A stretch of 64,000 bases of DNA. It comes from Aporrectodea caliginosa (lineage: Eukaryota; Annelida; Clitellata; Crassiclitellata; Lumbricidae). The notes under the pieces were generated by a model, which was given only the letters and a program-made list of their open reading frames with translations, was not told the origin of the DNA and did not search any database. A program made the position numbers and the translations under genes. The stretch is from the NCBI GenBank assembly GCA_020284085.1, contig JACEVL010000676.1, forward strand, positions 1 to 64,000, given 5' to 3'. Positions 42,779 through 53,780 of the stretch are shown one piece after another (position 1 is the first letter of the stretch; the number at the start of each line of letters is the position of its first letter).

Positions 42779-43645
42779 TTATTCGGAGAGTTGTTCATTG
42801 AGCGACAGGTTTGGAGAGACGATTCTCTTCTTGTTGTCTTTATTAGTTGTCATAAAGATCTTTCCGTTCCATGACCACATATCCTTGAGTCTGGGGTCTT
42901 TGCGATGTTTAGATAGGAAATAAGCGTTTTTAGGAGTCAGGTCTTCAGTGATGCTCTGGTGTGTACCCTTAAGTTGTCGCCGAGACCTCAGTATTTTGTC
43001 ACGGATCAACTTGCGAGTAAATGTCACAAGTATCACTGGGGAGGAGCGTAGAGTTTGAGACTGGTGCTGGGTAGTCGTCGACCTCTTTATTATGCTGATG
43101 TTTGAGATATCAGATGAGTCAATGTCCTGGCAGTTGAGTTTATCCCGAAAGAATGCCACGACTTCCTCAGTAACCGATTGAGGTTGAACTGGAAGACCCA
43201 TAATCCGTAGATTATGGCTCCTAGCTTGCTGCTCCAGGTCATTGACAGACTGATTAAGTAGTTTGTCAGAATCGATTAACTTTGTTATGTTAACTTCAGT
43301 TTCTGTTAAATTGACCTGACTGAGCTTCAGTTGTGTAAGTTGCTCCTCTATCTGACTAATGCGGTCGGAGTGGGACGAAATGGTAGTCGTGAGTTCGTTT
43401 CTAAAATCTTTAAAGTTGCTGTCAAGAGCACCCAGTTGCTCATTTAGGTTTCGGATTTCTCCATAAATTTTTGACATTGCTTCAGTTACAGCTATTGAAA
43501 CTGACGAAGTTACCGCTTGTGCCACTGTTTTTTCAATTAGTAGTGAAAGTTCAGGCCAAATCGTAGGGTTGTCCTGTACCACTCGCGGTTCGGCGACCGT
43601 GACATCCTCCTTCCTTGATTTTTTTGAAGCGTTTTTCTCGGACAT
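42779..43645 (-). CDS. LINE ORF1: coiled-coil RNA-binding protein, 288 aa
   Basis: A basic N-terminus (MSEKNASKKSRKE) is followed by a predicted heptad-rich coiled coil (about residues 45-140), then HNLRIMGLPVQ, VILVTFTRKLIRDKILRSRR and ITEDLTPKNAYFLSKHRK. This is the RRM-plus-C-terminal-domain layout of transposase-22/L1-ORF1-like proteins. These form trimers that bind and chaperone LINE RNA. It precedes ORF2 in the same orientation. Confidence 0.85.
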   Translation of the reverse strand: MSEKNASKKSRKEDVTVAEPRVVQDNPTIWPELSLLIEKTVAQAVTSSVSIAVTEAMSKIYGEIRNLNEQLGALDSNFKDFRNELTTTISSHSDRISQIEEQLTQLKLSQVNLTETEVNITKLIDSDKLLNQSVNDLEQQARSHNLRIMGLPVQPQSVTEEVVAFFRDKLNCQDIDSSDISNISIIKRSTTTQHQSQTLRSSPVILVTFTRKLIRDKILRSRRQLKGTHQSITEDLTPKNAYFLSKHRKDPRLKDMWSWNGKIFMTTNKDNKKRIVSPNLSLNEQLSE

Positions 43646-44127
43646 TTCCGATAAAACTAAATTACGCAGTTAGGTAGCAGCCTGAGCAAACTTTATTAAC
43701 ACACAAATTAAATTAAATTAATACCGAGTTTGAGCAGTATCTGGTCGAGTTGGTTTAAACTTCATTCAAGAGAGCGAACTAGTTACCAAAATCTGTAGTA
43801 TCGACATACAACACGAGAGTGAGACCCATTACTCCCGCGGAAACATCCACGTGCGCTAGCCAGTTGTCATCTCATCGACGACTAAACAACGACTGACGTT
43901 ATCATCAAGGATCTGTGTTACCAAGGTCCTAACTGACAAAATGACAATGGTAAATGCATGTGTTATAATTTTAGCCAATATTTCATTAGAAAAAAAATCG
44001 CTTATGTACGGATCGAACTTTGTTCTCAAAGACACGTAGGCTATTTATGCATGGTTTTGGGGTTAGGGCCCCGGATGTCTTAACCCGGCTCTTGGCTTAG
44101 GGCCCCGAAAGTCTTAATCCGGCCCTG

Positions 44128-44400
44128 ACCTTGAGTGCTCCGGGTCGTTGCTCCCCCGCTCTACTGAGCTGGGCGTGCTCATGGTCCTTTTTGCCCGCAC
44201 AGCTACTAAGCAGAATCGCGTCTTCTCAATGGTTCGAGCTCCCTTTGGCGCTGCGATGGCATCCCAAAATTCACTCTGAATCTTTCTATTCTTGCCTCAA
44301 AACTGTTCTTTTCAGCCGTGATGGTGTCGGGAGCGCTCCTCAGTAGTAGGCCTAACCTTGAAGGGGCGCCATATAAATCTTCGTAATGAATGATTGAATG
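44128..44400 (+). mobile_element. L2-like LINE 3' end, right half of interrupted copy
   Basis: After the duplicated ACCTTGAG the LINE continues: an R-LL-VP-like region now in shifted frame, WFELPLALRWHPKIHSESFY, SCLKTVLFSRDGVGSAP, then the tail gggagcgctcctcagtag...aggggcgccatataaatctt and a (tgaatgaa)n tract. The final tail matches the SINE tails in the window. Confidence 0.8.
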
Positions 44401-44404
44401 AATG

Positions 44405-44419
44405 AATGAATGAACGAAC

Positions 44420-44496
<77 letters not shown>

Positions 44497-44497
44497 T

Positions 44498-44528
<31 letters not shown>

Positions 44529-44541
44529 AATAATAATAGTA

Positions 44542-44631
<90 letters not shown>

Positions 44632-44660
44632 GGCCTAATAATAATAATAATAATAATTTA
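44405..44660. repeat. (AAT)n microsatellite with AAC block
   Basis: About 250 bp starting directly from the (TGAA)n tail of the LINE. An inner acaacaaca block separates two pure aat stretches. Confidence 0.95.
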
Positions 44661-45029
44661 TTATAATTTTTGCCCGAGGTGCATGTGATCCCTCTGAACT
44701 TAATACGTATCCAGTTTTTTCCTATAATTAAAATTATTACTATTATTATTATAATCATCACCATCACATTCATTATTATTATCATCATCATCGTCATCAT
44801 CATCATCATTAACATTAATAGGCCCGACGAGTTCTCAACAAGAAACTGTGAGAAAGTTAGAAGTATCTGACATGACATTTCTAATGCTAAGGGATCATTC
44901 ACTCATTCATTCTTTCAGTACGCTTAGGCATAAAAGCGCCTTCAAAACATAACTAATCGGAGACCAAGCTTCAACGGAAAAAGATGGATTTGAAGTGTTT
45001 GCCGAAGGTTCATCTTCAGAGTCAACACA

Positions 45030-45150
45030 ACGAAACCTTTCGTGTCCGTGTTTCACTGTACCGTAGGAAGTTAGACAGATCCTAAAAGGGGGGCTTTTGC
45101 AAAGAGAAATTTTACAAATATCTTATAAATTGTTGAAACTAAAGGCGAAT
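45030..45150. repeat. Local repeat R3, copy 1
   Basis: About 115 bp from tccgtgtttcactg to aactaaaggcgaata, duplicated in the same orientation at 45980-46095, about 940 bp away, at roughly 90 percent identity by eye. Confidence 0.8.
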
Positions 45151-45238
45151 ATATACACTTGGATGGTCCAACCACCGAAAGAGACTTAACAACGCAGTGA
45201 TTAGTAACAATATTAGTGCTATTTTTCGTTTTATTTAC

Positions 45239-45313
45239 CTCAACTAAAGAATCCACTGACACCATCACTGACACCATCAGCAGACAGAATACCAATGACT
45301 GACTCCGAAGCAT
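45239..45313 (-). CDS. Candidate signal-peptide first exon
   Basis: The ATG at 45313 opens 25 codons with the profile of a signal peptide: MLRSQS, then a hydrophobic core LVFCLLMVSVMVSV, then DSLVE, ending in a GAG/GTAAAT donor (45238). Phase 0. It could be the first exon of the papain-like gene whose mature exons start at 37881, since it is on the same strand and those proteins are secreted. The propeptide exons that would link them were not found, so this is a weak inference. Confidence 0.25.
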
Positions 45314-45511
45314 CTTGCTCTAAAAGGAATAACAAAAATTATCATCAAATCCATAATAAAACCACTAATGATTTAGCAGCTTCAAGTCGATGTCGATGTG
45401 ACGAGACGATTTAAAAATCATACACGGAAAAGTTGCAATCCTGAGGCAGCCACTGTTACCGACTTCATTTCTTAGCCTAGGCATACGAGGGCGGGCTGCC
45501 AGTTAATAATA

Positions 45512-45729
45512 ATAATAATAATCTTTCTTTAATAAGCGCCTGACAAACGCACTGCGCTGTACATTTACATGTTATGCAATTGAAATCTTAACTACTAACA
45601 GAACAGACAGCTTGCAATACAACGGCGCTAATAGCAGCCTACAAAGCATTATCCGCCCAACGGGGGCTCGAACTCGGTACCTCTCGGTCTGTGTGCCAGA
45701 TGTTATCCAATGCGCCACGGGGCCCCCGT
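45512..45729 (-). mobile_element. tRNA-derived SINE (family S1), uninterrupted copy
   Basis: Reverse complement: gggggccccgtggcgcattg, A box gtggcgcattgg, B box gagttcgagccc, then the body through ctgttagtagttaagatttc to gcgcttattaaagaaagatt and an att tail. It contains a single TTAA exactly where the piggyBac element sits in the other copy (34205). Confidence 0.8.
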
Positions 45730-45739
45730 TCTCTCATGC

Positions 45740-45869
45740 CGTCGCATCTTCCAACCGACAGTGTGCGATCAGTGTACACATTATAACAATCCTACCCTGC
45801 CGGGGATTTGAAATCCAACACTGTTTTTTGAATGTCCAACACGCTAACCACTATAATATCGCGCGCCCA
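45740..45869 (-). mobile_element. Second tRNA-derived SINE
   Basis: The minus strand starts gggcgcgcgatattatagtg, with an A box-like tagtggttagcgtgttgg and a B box-like ggatttcaaatcc. It abuts the S1 SINE. It is too degenerate for a tRNA gene. Confidence 0.55.
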
Positions 45870-45979
45870 AAAATATATAGGCTACGTGATGTTTAAAATG
45901 ATCAGTTTTAAAGGGTTTGTCTGGCTGAGTGTTAATTAATGTCAGTTTGTAAAGAAATAACGCTACGAAATAAACCAGG

Positions 45980-46100
45980 TCCGTGTTTCACTGCACCGTG
46001 GGAAGTTAGACCGATGCTAACAGGGGGGCTTTTGCAAAGAGAAATTTTACAAATATCTTATAAATTTTTTAAACTAAAGGCGAATAGTTAAGGTAAATAA
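45980..46100. repeat. Local repeat R3, copy 2
   Basis: Direct duplicate of 45030-45150, starting ggtccgtgtttcactgcacc. The flanks differ. Confidence 0.8.
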
Positions 46101-47071
46101 AATAAAAACAAAAAATACCCTATCAATTACTGTGGTTTGAAAGTGACATGACCGTTGATCGTGATGGGATATACGGTCTTCTACTTAATAAATTTCCATT
46201 TTCTTCTCGTTAATTTCGCAAATTCATAAGTAGGCTACTTGACCAATTTACATGAGGATACATTTTCGATTTCAGCGCAACGTCGGTCTGTATGGAGTTT
46301 CCTCCATCTAAGACTTTGACGACGACTGGGAAACTCGATACAGTTCGTCGTTAAAGTGACTAGCACAATTCAACAACTACGATCTATCTGTCCCATGCAA
46401 AGGGCACAAACAAAAACATAGGTAGGTCTTCGCTATAGTATAGATTAGTCCATTGATTGGCATAGACCAAGGTTTCTTGATTGCTGACCATAAACAGCAG
46501 TATTTCGATCGCAACAACTAAGGAACTATAAATGAACTGCTTAGGTGTCACGGGTCAATTTTGTTATCATAGACATCCTATGATCTCAAGAAACTTTACC
46601 CTTCTTGTCCAAGATATGTTGAAGATTGCAGAAGTGTAGAAACGAGGAATACCTGCTTTAGAATGGTCTCTTATACTTTATCCAACAACAAAATGTATTC
46701 TACGGTTGCTATAGTGTGCAGACAAAATGTCCTAAAAATTTGCGATACGAGGAATTTCGTAATTAAAAATCAATATGCACGACTAGAGGAGTTTTCACTG
46801 GAAACCGGGTCAGTTAAAATAGTTCACAGGCATAAAGGCAGGCTTTTTACGAATTTGTCATTTGAATTTTTTTAAATTCTCGCATCCAATCAATACCGAC
46901 GTCCTCCCGCAGTTGTATGCCACAAATTCTTGTACTTGTCATCCTACAGGCTCTCCACTTCAAGGCTGGTCACATCTTTTCAAGAACTCGGATCCTAATC
47001 CATCCATTCCTTCTCTCTGATCCTCACCTACCGCGGCTCTCTGGTCTTCAGCCAGCCGGACTCTGATTCAA
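46100..47071. other. No recognisable feature
   Basis: About 970 bp. A plus-strand frame at 46663-46875 encodes 70 residues (including ICDTRNFVIKNQYARLEEFS) with no recognised domain, and no splice evidence supports it. No repeat family is identified. Confidence 0.4.
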
Positions 47072-47285
47072 TCATTTCAGATATTTATATAGCGCCCCTT
47101 CAAGATTTCTACTCAGAGGCGCTCCCGACTACAACGCGGACACTGAATCGAAGTTTCACGCCGAAGCATGAGAAATTATTGCGAGTGAAGGACTTGCCCA
47201 GGGTCCCTACGCGGCTTGAGGTGGATTCGAACCCGCAACCCTCCGGCTGCAAGGCACCGAGCATACCCCTACACCACCGCGCCCA
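47072..47285 (-). mobile_element. tRNA-headed SINE with L2-like tail, best copy
   Basis: Reverse complement: gggcgcggtggtgtaggggt (head), B box ttgcgggttcgaatccacct, core gtagggaccctgggcaagtc, hairpin gcttcggcgtgaaac, tail gtcgggagcgcctctgagta and cttgaaggggcgctatataa, then atatctgaaatgattgaatc. The tail parallels the LINE 3' end at 44320-44400 (gtcgggagcgctcctcagta, cttgaaggggcgccatataa). Confidence 0.8.
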
Positions 47286-47299
47286 AACTGATCTTCAGT

Positions 47300-48319
47300 T
47301 GACATCTCTGGACAAACTACACAGACCGACGAAGCGCTCGCGAATAGGCTGGTACCTTGAGATTGTCAGGTTACGATTACTTACACTACAATGCAAGCTT
47401 TGTTCACTTTCCATTATTAAGTAGGGCCTATATAATTTTAGTCGATTGGTGGCGCTTTGAGTTTAGCATTTGCAGCCAACAAAAATCGAGTTAGGCCTAC
47501 ATAACAACAATAACGTTATAGGCTGAAGACAGTTTTATATGCTGTAATAATATTGTATTAGGATACTAGGCAAAGGTGCGTTGTAAAGTATTTATTTTTG
47601 ACATTTTTAGCCTACTTTTAAAATTTTGCAACACAGCTTTGATTCGCTCACGCCACACTGGTGTTATGCAGAATGCAGTCTGGCAAAGTCTGCTACAGAT
47701 CTATATCTTCATTGAATTGTAATTATTGCCGGGCAAATAGTCGCCTGCTCTGCGTGGCTTTGTGGGCGTCTGTCGGTTTGCCTACAGCCCTACACTGAGC
47801 CACTTGTGTCGTGCCTGCAGCCGACCCCAGAAGCGCGGCCTGTCGGTCTTTGCTAGTTCTTCTACGCAAGGCTAATAGCGTCAGAGCCAGAAAAGTTTAC
47901 CCTGCAATGGCTGGAAGAGAGTAGCAGTTGCTCAGCGTGGCCTGCCACTCGTGGAGCGTTGTGAGAAATCAATAATTATTCAGTAGATAGACGGATCTGT
48001 GGCGCGTGGCTTTGTAAGGCAGCCTATGGCCTGTGGACACGACTTTTCAATTGATCTTATATTTAATATTTTTAAATTGTCTGACTTTTCGATGGATTTC
48101 TCAGGTATGGTCACGTTCCTGTAGGTTTTAATTTTGTCAGCGACAGCTTTTTTTTGTGCTAAAACTATGAGTTATGTTTCAAAGCAGCAGGTGTTGCAGC
48201 ACCTAGTATTTAAAAAAGGAATTGCTATTGGCTTTTTACTGACAGAATTTTCAAAATCCAAATCCACTGGATTCATTGAAATCCAGTATGATTTCGTGCT
48301 TTGAAAACAACTATGTGTA
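47300..48319. other. No recognisable feature
   Basis: Mixed sequence with several taggcctac motifs and no open frame or repeat family that I recognise. Confidence 0.4.
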
Positions 48320-49575
48320 GTGACGAAGAAGGAAGAAGAAGAAGTGTTTGAAGAAGAAGAAGAATCAAGAAGACAGAAGAAGAAGAAGAAGAAGAAGAAG
48401 AAGAAGAAGAAGAAGAAGAAGAAGAAGAAGAAGAAGAAGAAGAAGAAGAAGAAGAAGAAGAAGAAGAAGAAGAAGAAGAAGAAGAAGAAGAAGAAGAAGA
48501 AGAAGAAGAAGAAGAAGAAGAAGAAGAAGAAGAAGAAGAAGAAGAAGAAGAAGAAGAAGAAGGAAGAAGAAGAAGAAGAAGAAGAAGAAGAAGAAGAAGA
48601 AGAAGAAGAAGAAGAAGAAGAAGAAGAAGAAGAAGAAGAAGAAGAAGAAGAAGAAGAAGAAGAAGAAGAAGAAGCTATTCCTCTTTAGCAAAGAAGAAGA
48701 AGAAGTTGAAGAAGAAGAAGAAGAAGAAGAAGAAGAAGAAGAAGAAGAAGAAGAAGAAGAAGAAGAAGAAGAAGAAGAAGGAAGAAAGAAGAAGAAGAAG
48801 AAGAAGAAGAAGAAGAAGAAGAAGAAGAAGAGGAAGAGGAAGAGGAAGAAGGAAGAAGAGGAAGAGGAGAAGAAGAAGAGAGGGAAGAGGAAGAGGAAGA
48901 GAACGAGAAGAGGGACGACGACGAGGACGCATTTTCGACGAGGACGAGAGGACTGAAGAGAAGTGAAATTTTCTGACGAGGACGAGGATGAGGACGGTGA
49001 TCAAGACGAGGACGAGGACGAGGACGAGGACGCGAGGACGAGGACGAGGATGAGGACGAGGACGAGGACGAGGACGAGGAGGGAGAGGGAGAGGAGAGGG
49101 AGAGGGAGAGGGAGAGGGAGAGGGGAGAGGGAGGAGGGAGAGGGAGAGAGAGGGAGAGAGAGAGGGAGGGAGGGAGAAGGGAGAGGGAGAGGGAGAGGGG
49201 AGAGGGAGTGGAGTGGGAGGTGGAGGGAGGAGGAGGAGGAGGAGTTGGAGGGAGGAGGAGGAGAGGAGGAGGAGGAGGAGGAGTGAATTGGAGAAGGAGT
49301 AGGAGGAAGAGGAGGAGGAGGAGGAGGAGGGAGAGGAGGGAGGGAGGAGGGAGGGAGGAGGAGGAGGAGGAGGAGGAGGAGGAGGAGAAGGAGAAGGAGA
49401 AGGAGAAGGAGAAGGAGAAGGGAGGAGAAGGGAGAAGGAGAAGGAGGAGGAGAGAAGAAGAAGAAGAAGGAGAAGGAGGAGAGGTGAGAGAAGGAGAAGG
49501 AGGAGAAGGAGAAGGAGAAGGAGGAGAAGGAGAAGGAGAAGGAGAAGAAGGAGAAGAAGAAGAAGAAGAGATTAC
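48320..49575. repeat. 1.25-kb homopurine tract (GAA, then GAGGA/GAGGAC)
   Basis: Pure gaa arrays to about 48830, interrupted once at 48675-48690, then gagga, gaggac and gaggga arrays to 49575, ending in gat. Long Lys/Arg/Glu and Ser/Pro/Leu frames are artefacts. Composition mirrors 12960-14045 on the opposite strand. Confidence 0.95.
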
Positions 49576-50029
49576 GATGGTGATGATGATGATGATGATG
49601 ATGACTAGCAGGCCCTCGATCAACTATGTGTTAGCGACTTCAAATGGAGGATGTGTCTTCCCACTTCCGATCAAAATGCGCATTATAGCCGAGAGGGATA
49701 GGGGCTGAGGTGGAACAGATACGTAGACAAAATTTAAAATTTCGACGATAGTCAAGCTACCTGATCATAGACCAATAGCGAACCCCATTTAAGGTAAAAA
49801 AATTATCTCACAAATTACAAATTCCCGAAAAATTACAGAATGCTTTAAGGAAATTCGTAGCCTATGACGCAACGAACACTGGATATATTAATATAATTAA
49901 CCAGGAGGTGAACGAATTTTTACATAATGCAATCTACGCATTTACTAAAACTTATTATGTGATGTGATTATGTGGTTTGGCCGTCCACGTGGAATTATCT
50001 TCCTTCAGATCTGCATTTTCCTTTAGCTG

Positions 50030-50180
50030 GAGACTGCATACACCTTTTACAAGAATCTGAAAACTGTTCTTTATCGCCGGAGTTGGGCTGGGAGCGCCAC
50101 TGAGTAGGATATCTTGGAGAGGCGTTATATAAGTCCTTTGAATGAATCAATGAATGAATGAATGAATGAGTGAATGAAAT
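50030..50180 (+). mobile_element. L2-like LINE 3' end
   Basis: Reads FYKNLKTVLYRR-WAGSATE, then aggcgttatataagtccttt and a (tgaa)n tail. Same terminal peptide and tail type as 44300-44400. Confidence 0.65.
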
Positions 50181-50261
50181 AGTTCACTTTAAAAATTGCT
50201 TTTGAGTAAATTGCAATAGGCCTATTTAGTGCTACACGCAAACACTGGCTCACGCCAACTA

Positions 50262-50880
50262 ATTCTGATGATGATAATGATGTTGATGGTAGCGGTGGTG
50301 ATGATGATTAGGATGGTGATGATGATGAGGATGAGGGTGGTGGTGGCGGTGATGATGATGTGGTGATGATGGTGGTGATGATGATGGTGGTGATGATGGT
50401 GATGATGGTGGTGGTGGTGATCATGATGGTGATGATGGTGGTGGTGATGATAATGACGATGATAATGATGATGATGGATGGTGGTGATGACGATGATGGA
50501 TGGTGGTGATGATGATGATGAATGGTGGTGATGATGATGGATGGTGATGATGATGATGATTGTGGTGATGATGCTGATTGTGGTGATGATGATGATGGAT
50601 GTATTTGGTGATGATGATGATTATGATAGAGGTGGTGGTGGTGGTGATGATGATGATGAGGATGATGATGATGATGGATGTATTTGGTGATGATGATGAT
50701 TATGATAGAGGTGGTGGTGGTGGTGATGATGATGATGAGGATGATGATGATGATGGATGTATTTGGTGATGATGATGATTATGATAGAGGTGGTGGTGGT
50801 GATGATGATGATGATGATGATGATTTTGATGACGATGATGATGATGATGATGGTTGTGGTGTAGGTTGTGATGATGAGGG
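50262..50880. repeat. GAT/GGT trinucleotide region with 79-bp higher-order units
   Basis: Irregular gatgatggtggtgatgatg sequence. From 50601 a 79-bp block beginning gtatttggtgatgatgatga and including ttatgatagaggtggtgg is repeated at 50680 and 50759 (third copy partial), almost without change. Confidence 0.85.
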
Positions 50881-51109
50881 TGCCAATCTGGCCATGGACC
50901 CCATTTGATAATTGCTAAGGACGTGGCCCCACTCCATCACGAAGTAGAAGTTGATCACTAGGATTACATGATGATGATGGCTTGGCGTGTGGGTTAAAAG
51001 GGTGGTGGCGTTCAATGTGTAAACATTAGATTCAACTCTTGACAAAGGGTTGATGAAGATATGAAACAGGTATAAAATTCACCTGTATTCTAATGCAACT
51101 GAACAGTCT

Positions 51110-51560
51110 GGAGCCACTTTTATGAACGAATGGTGCATCATTTAGGTAGAACCTTACCCGTCGTGACTATGCTCACACTAATACTCGTTTATTCTCTATC
51201 AAATTTACTGGTACCTTGGTGTGGAATAATATCCCTCTAGCTATTCGTTCTTCACCTAATCTCTTGATATTCAAAAAAGATACGATCCTTCTTAGTTAAT
51301 GAATTAATTGACTTAACTTAGTTGTATTTGTCTGTACTGCTAGTTTAGTTAAGATTGTATATTATTTTGTTAATTTCGTTTAATGGACTCTTCTTATGTT
51401 TTTGTTTGATTAAGACTTATTCCAATCTAAGTATCAACTGGCTGTAATTTATCGGGATCCATGATCCCCTCTGGATCCCGTGTAACCAGTAGGCATACAT
51501 ATCAAATCATTGCCTTATTGTTTCATTTTTGTAGTTCTCTTCTTATTATTGGTTACATAA
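51110..51560 (+). mobile_element. LINE 3' end and untranslated tail
   Basis: A frame with TLVWNNIPLAIRSSPNLLIF followed by KKDTILLS and a stop is the usual last block of CR1/Jockey-group ORF2 proteins. The long 3' tail (ttattccaatctaagtat, gggatccatgatccc, tggttacataaataaatgac) recurs at 57640-57850. Confidence 0.65.
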
Positions 51561-51900
51561 ATAAATGACTGATTGAAATTATTGATTGTTAAATTAGATG
51601 ATTTTGTCTGTAATGCTATTTTAGCTGAGATTGTGGTAAATAAGATGATTTCGTCTGTAATGCTATTTTAGTTAAGATTTCATATTCTTTTGTTAATGTG
51701 ATTTTTGATAGATCCGTCTTATTTTGTTTTGTTTTGTTTGTTGCTTGTTTTTTGAGCCCAAGGCTTACTCCACTCTAAGTATCATTGCATGTATTTCGTT
51801 CCCTATCTGTATTTTTATTTTCATGTTTACGTGTCCCTATTTAGCGGGATCCATGATCCCTTCTGGGCCTTATACTGGAGTCCTGTAAAGAAAGCCATCC
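51561..51900 (+). repeat. LINE 3' tail copies
   Basis: The phrase agatgattttgtctgtaatg ctattttag occurs twice in tandem, then the same gcttactccactctaagtat and gggatccatgatcccttctg tail. Parallel to 57865-58160. Confidence 0.7.
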
Positions 51901-52149
51901 TCTGCCCAGCAATCCTGATAAATAGGCCTATCAAACGTAGTCTTCTATAGATAGCTTGCATGCATTCTCATCACATTCTCAGTTACTCTCCTTCTAATTA
52001 ACCAAATAATTCATCAGGCATGGACATAGTTGATAACAATTTCTCGCCTTTTTGTCGCTCTAATATAGGCTAAGCTCTTCGTTTCACGGTTTAATATTGC
52101 CTAGCATTCACTCTTAACTCTTGTTTAATCACAATGTACATGATAGCAA

Positions 52150-53450
52150 GTAAGTAAGTAAGTAAGTAAGAATATCCTTTAATAAACCAATTGCTAACCG
52201 CATTTTGGTGTACAGACATTATAGTAGTCGCAAAAAATCTAAATTAGCTAGTCAATCTTATTTAAGTCTTATAAATCATCCTAGTGATGTAGGTTCTTCG
52301 CATCAGGCTATCAGCGGGAGGAATGACACGATCATGGGCCCTGGGGCGGAGAGAATAAACGGAAGTTTTAACAGGAGGAAGCAAGGCATGTAGCACATGA
52401 CCTTTATCGGTCAGAACAGCAGAGAAAAGACGGGAATCCGCCTTTAAGCATAACTGCTCAAAGGACGGTGAGTCCTCAGGAAGGTAATGATAGCGAATGA
52501 GGCGACGTATCAAGGTCTGAAGCCTGTTCCTTTCGCACTGCCCCGCGAAACCCCACCAAACAGGCGAGGCATAAAGCATCCGTGCCAGGGTTGTGGCACG
52601 CACGACATCAAAAAGTAGCGGACCTCGCAAGCCGTGAGCGACCAGAGTCCGCAAGGCATAGAGAGATTGGCGGGCCTGACAGCATATTCGGTGAATGTGG
52701 TTTTCAAATCCTAAGAAGTTGGAAATAGTGACTCCTAAAATTACCATACTGGTAACCCTAGTTAGGCCTGGGGTGACGCATGGAGTTGTTAAGTTCCCAG
52801 GGCCTGCCCTTTTGCGGCGGATCAGCATTTCACTGGTTTTCTTTTTATTCAGCGTTAAGTTACATTCGGCAGCCCATCGGGAGACATTGTCCAGTTCAAT
52901 AGAGACAGAAGCACTATTTGAAGAAGGAATGAGAAGATAGCAATCATCGGCGTATTTGAGGAGCCTATTTGTGGGGTTGACAGTGCTAAACCTGGAAATA
53001 GCATTAATGAAGTTAACGGGCCCAAATCCCGATCCTTGGACAATGCTGGCGTTTATTTCAATGTATGTTGATATTGCCCCTTGGAATTTTGTGCAATGCT
53101 GACGGCCATTAAGAAAGGCAATGACCCAGTTATAGATATTGTCTGGAATTGGCAGTTTCGCCAATATGCTAGCCAGGTACGCATGTCTGACGGTGTCAAA
53201 AGCTTTGGAAAAATCTAAAGCTATTACGTGAACATACTGGTTGGAATTCAGCAGCTCAGATATATTATGAGTGAGTGCAATGAGGGCAGCCGATGTGGAA
53301 CCAGTGGGCCTGAAGGCATATCGATCAGAATACATGCAATTTTGAAGGGGATTGGTTAGAATAGGGTAAAAGAAACGGCATACTATCTGCTTTTCAAGTA
53401 ACCTGCACAATATGGGTGTGATAGATATTGGTCGCTAATAAGTATGACTA
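52150..53450 (-). mobile_element. LINE fragment, 5'-truncated, (TTAC)n tail
   Basis: An RT-encoding fragment whose 3' side ends with tttattaaaggatattc and a (TTAC)n tail near 52150, and whose 5' side is cut at an AAT array (53455). Related elements are at 9200-10916 and 16190. Confidence 0.75.
52262..53410 (-). pseudogene. LINE reverse-transcriptase domain, 382-aa open frame
   Basis: Reads YAFRPTGSTSAALI, HVIALDFSKAFDTVRHA (motif A), SIVQGSGFGPVNFI (motif B with the same GSG variant), LLKYADDCYLLIPS (motif C, YADD), CNLTLNKKKTSEML, VTSMVILGVTISNFLGF and MLYASPVWWGFAGQCERNRL. It lacks the endonuclease and the RT start. The frame is open throughout, so the copy is younger than its relatives, but it is not a complete element. 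Confidence 0.8.
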
Positions 53451-53453
53451 GTA

Positions 53454-53695
<242 letters not shown>

Positions 53696-53702
53696 ATAGT
53701 CA

Positions 53703-53780
53703 AACCGTTGCCTTACTGTTTCATTGTTCGTTTTCTCTTCTGATGGCTACAAAAATAAATGATTGATTGATTGATCAAAA
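53703..53780 (+). repeat. LINE tail piece
   Basis: ccgttgccttactgtttcat through tacaaaaataaatgattgat. Same sequence as 58165-58238 and similar to 51510-51585, so it is the conserved end of that LINE family. Confidence 0.75.

Larger units (their letters stand above)
38865..43930 (-). mobile_element. Nearly intact two-ORF non-LTR retrotransposon
   Basis: ORF1 and ORF2 are both uninterrupted on the minus strand with about 530 bp between them. The limits are suggested by an 11-bp candidate target duplication AACTGACAAAA at 38854-38864 and 43931-43941; these limits are inference. A 5' leader of about 290 bp precedes ORF1. Intact frames imply recent insertion and possibly current activity. Confidence 0.75.
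38637..44127. mobile_element. hAT-type element carrying a full LINE
   Basis: Ends CAGGGCCGTATTAA (left) and the reverse of CAGGGCCGGATTAA (right) are imperfect inverted repeats of hAT type. They are flanked by a perfect 8-bp duplication ACCTTGAG (38629-38636 and 44128-44135). Once the inner LINE is removed only about 400 bp of hAT sequence remain (tagggccc-rich sub-termini), so it was a non-autonomous element. Confidence 0.85.
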
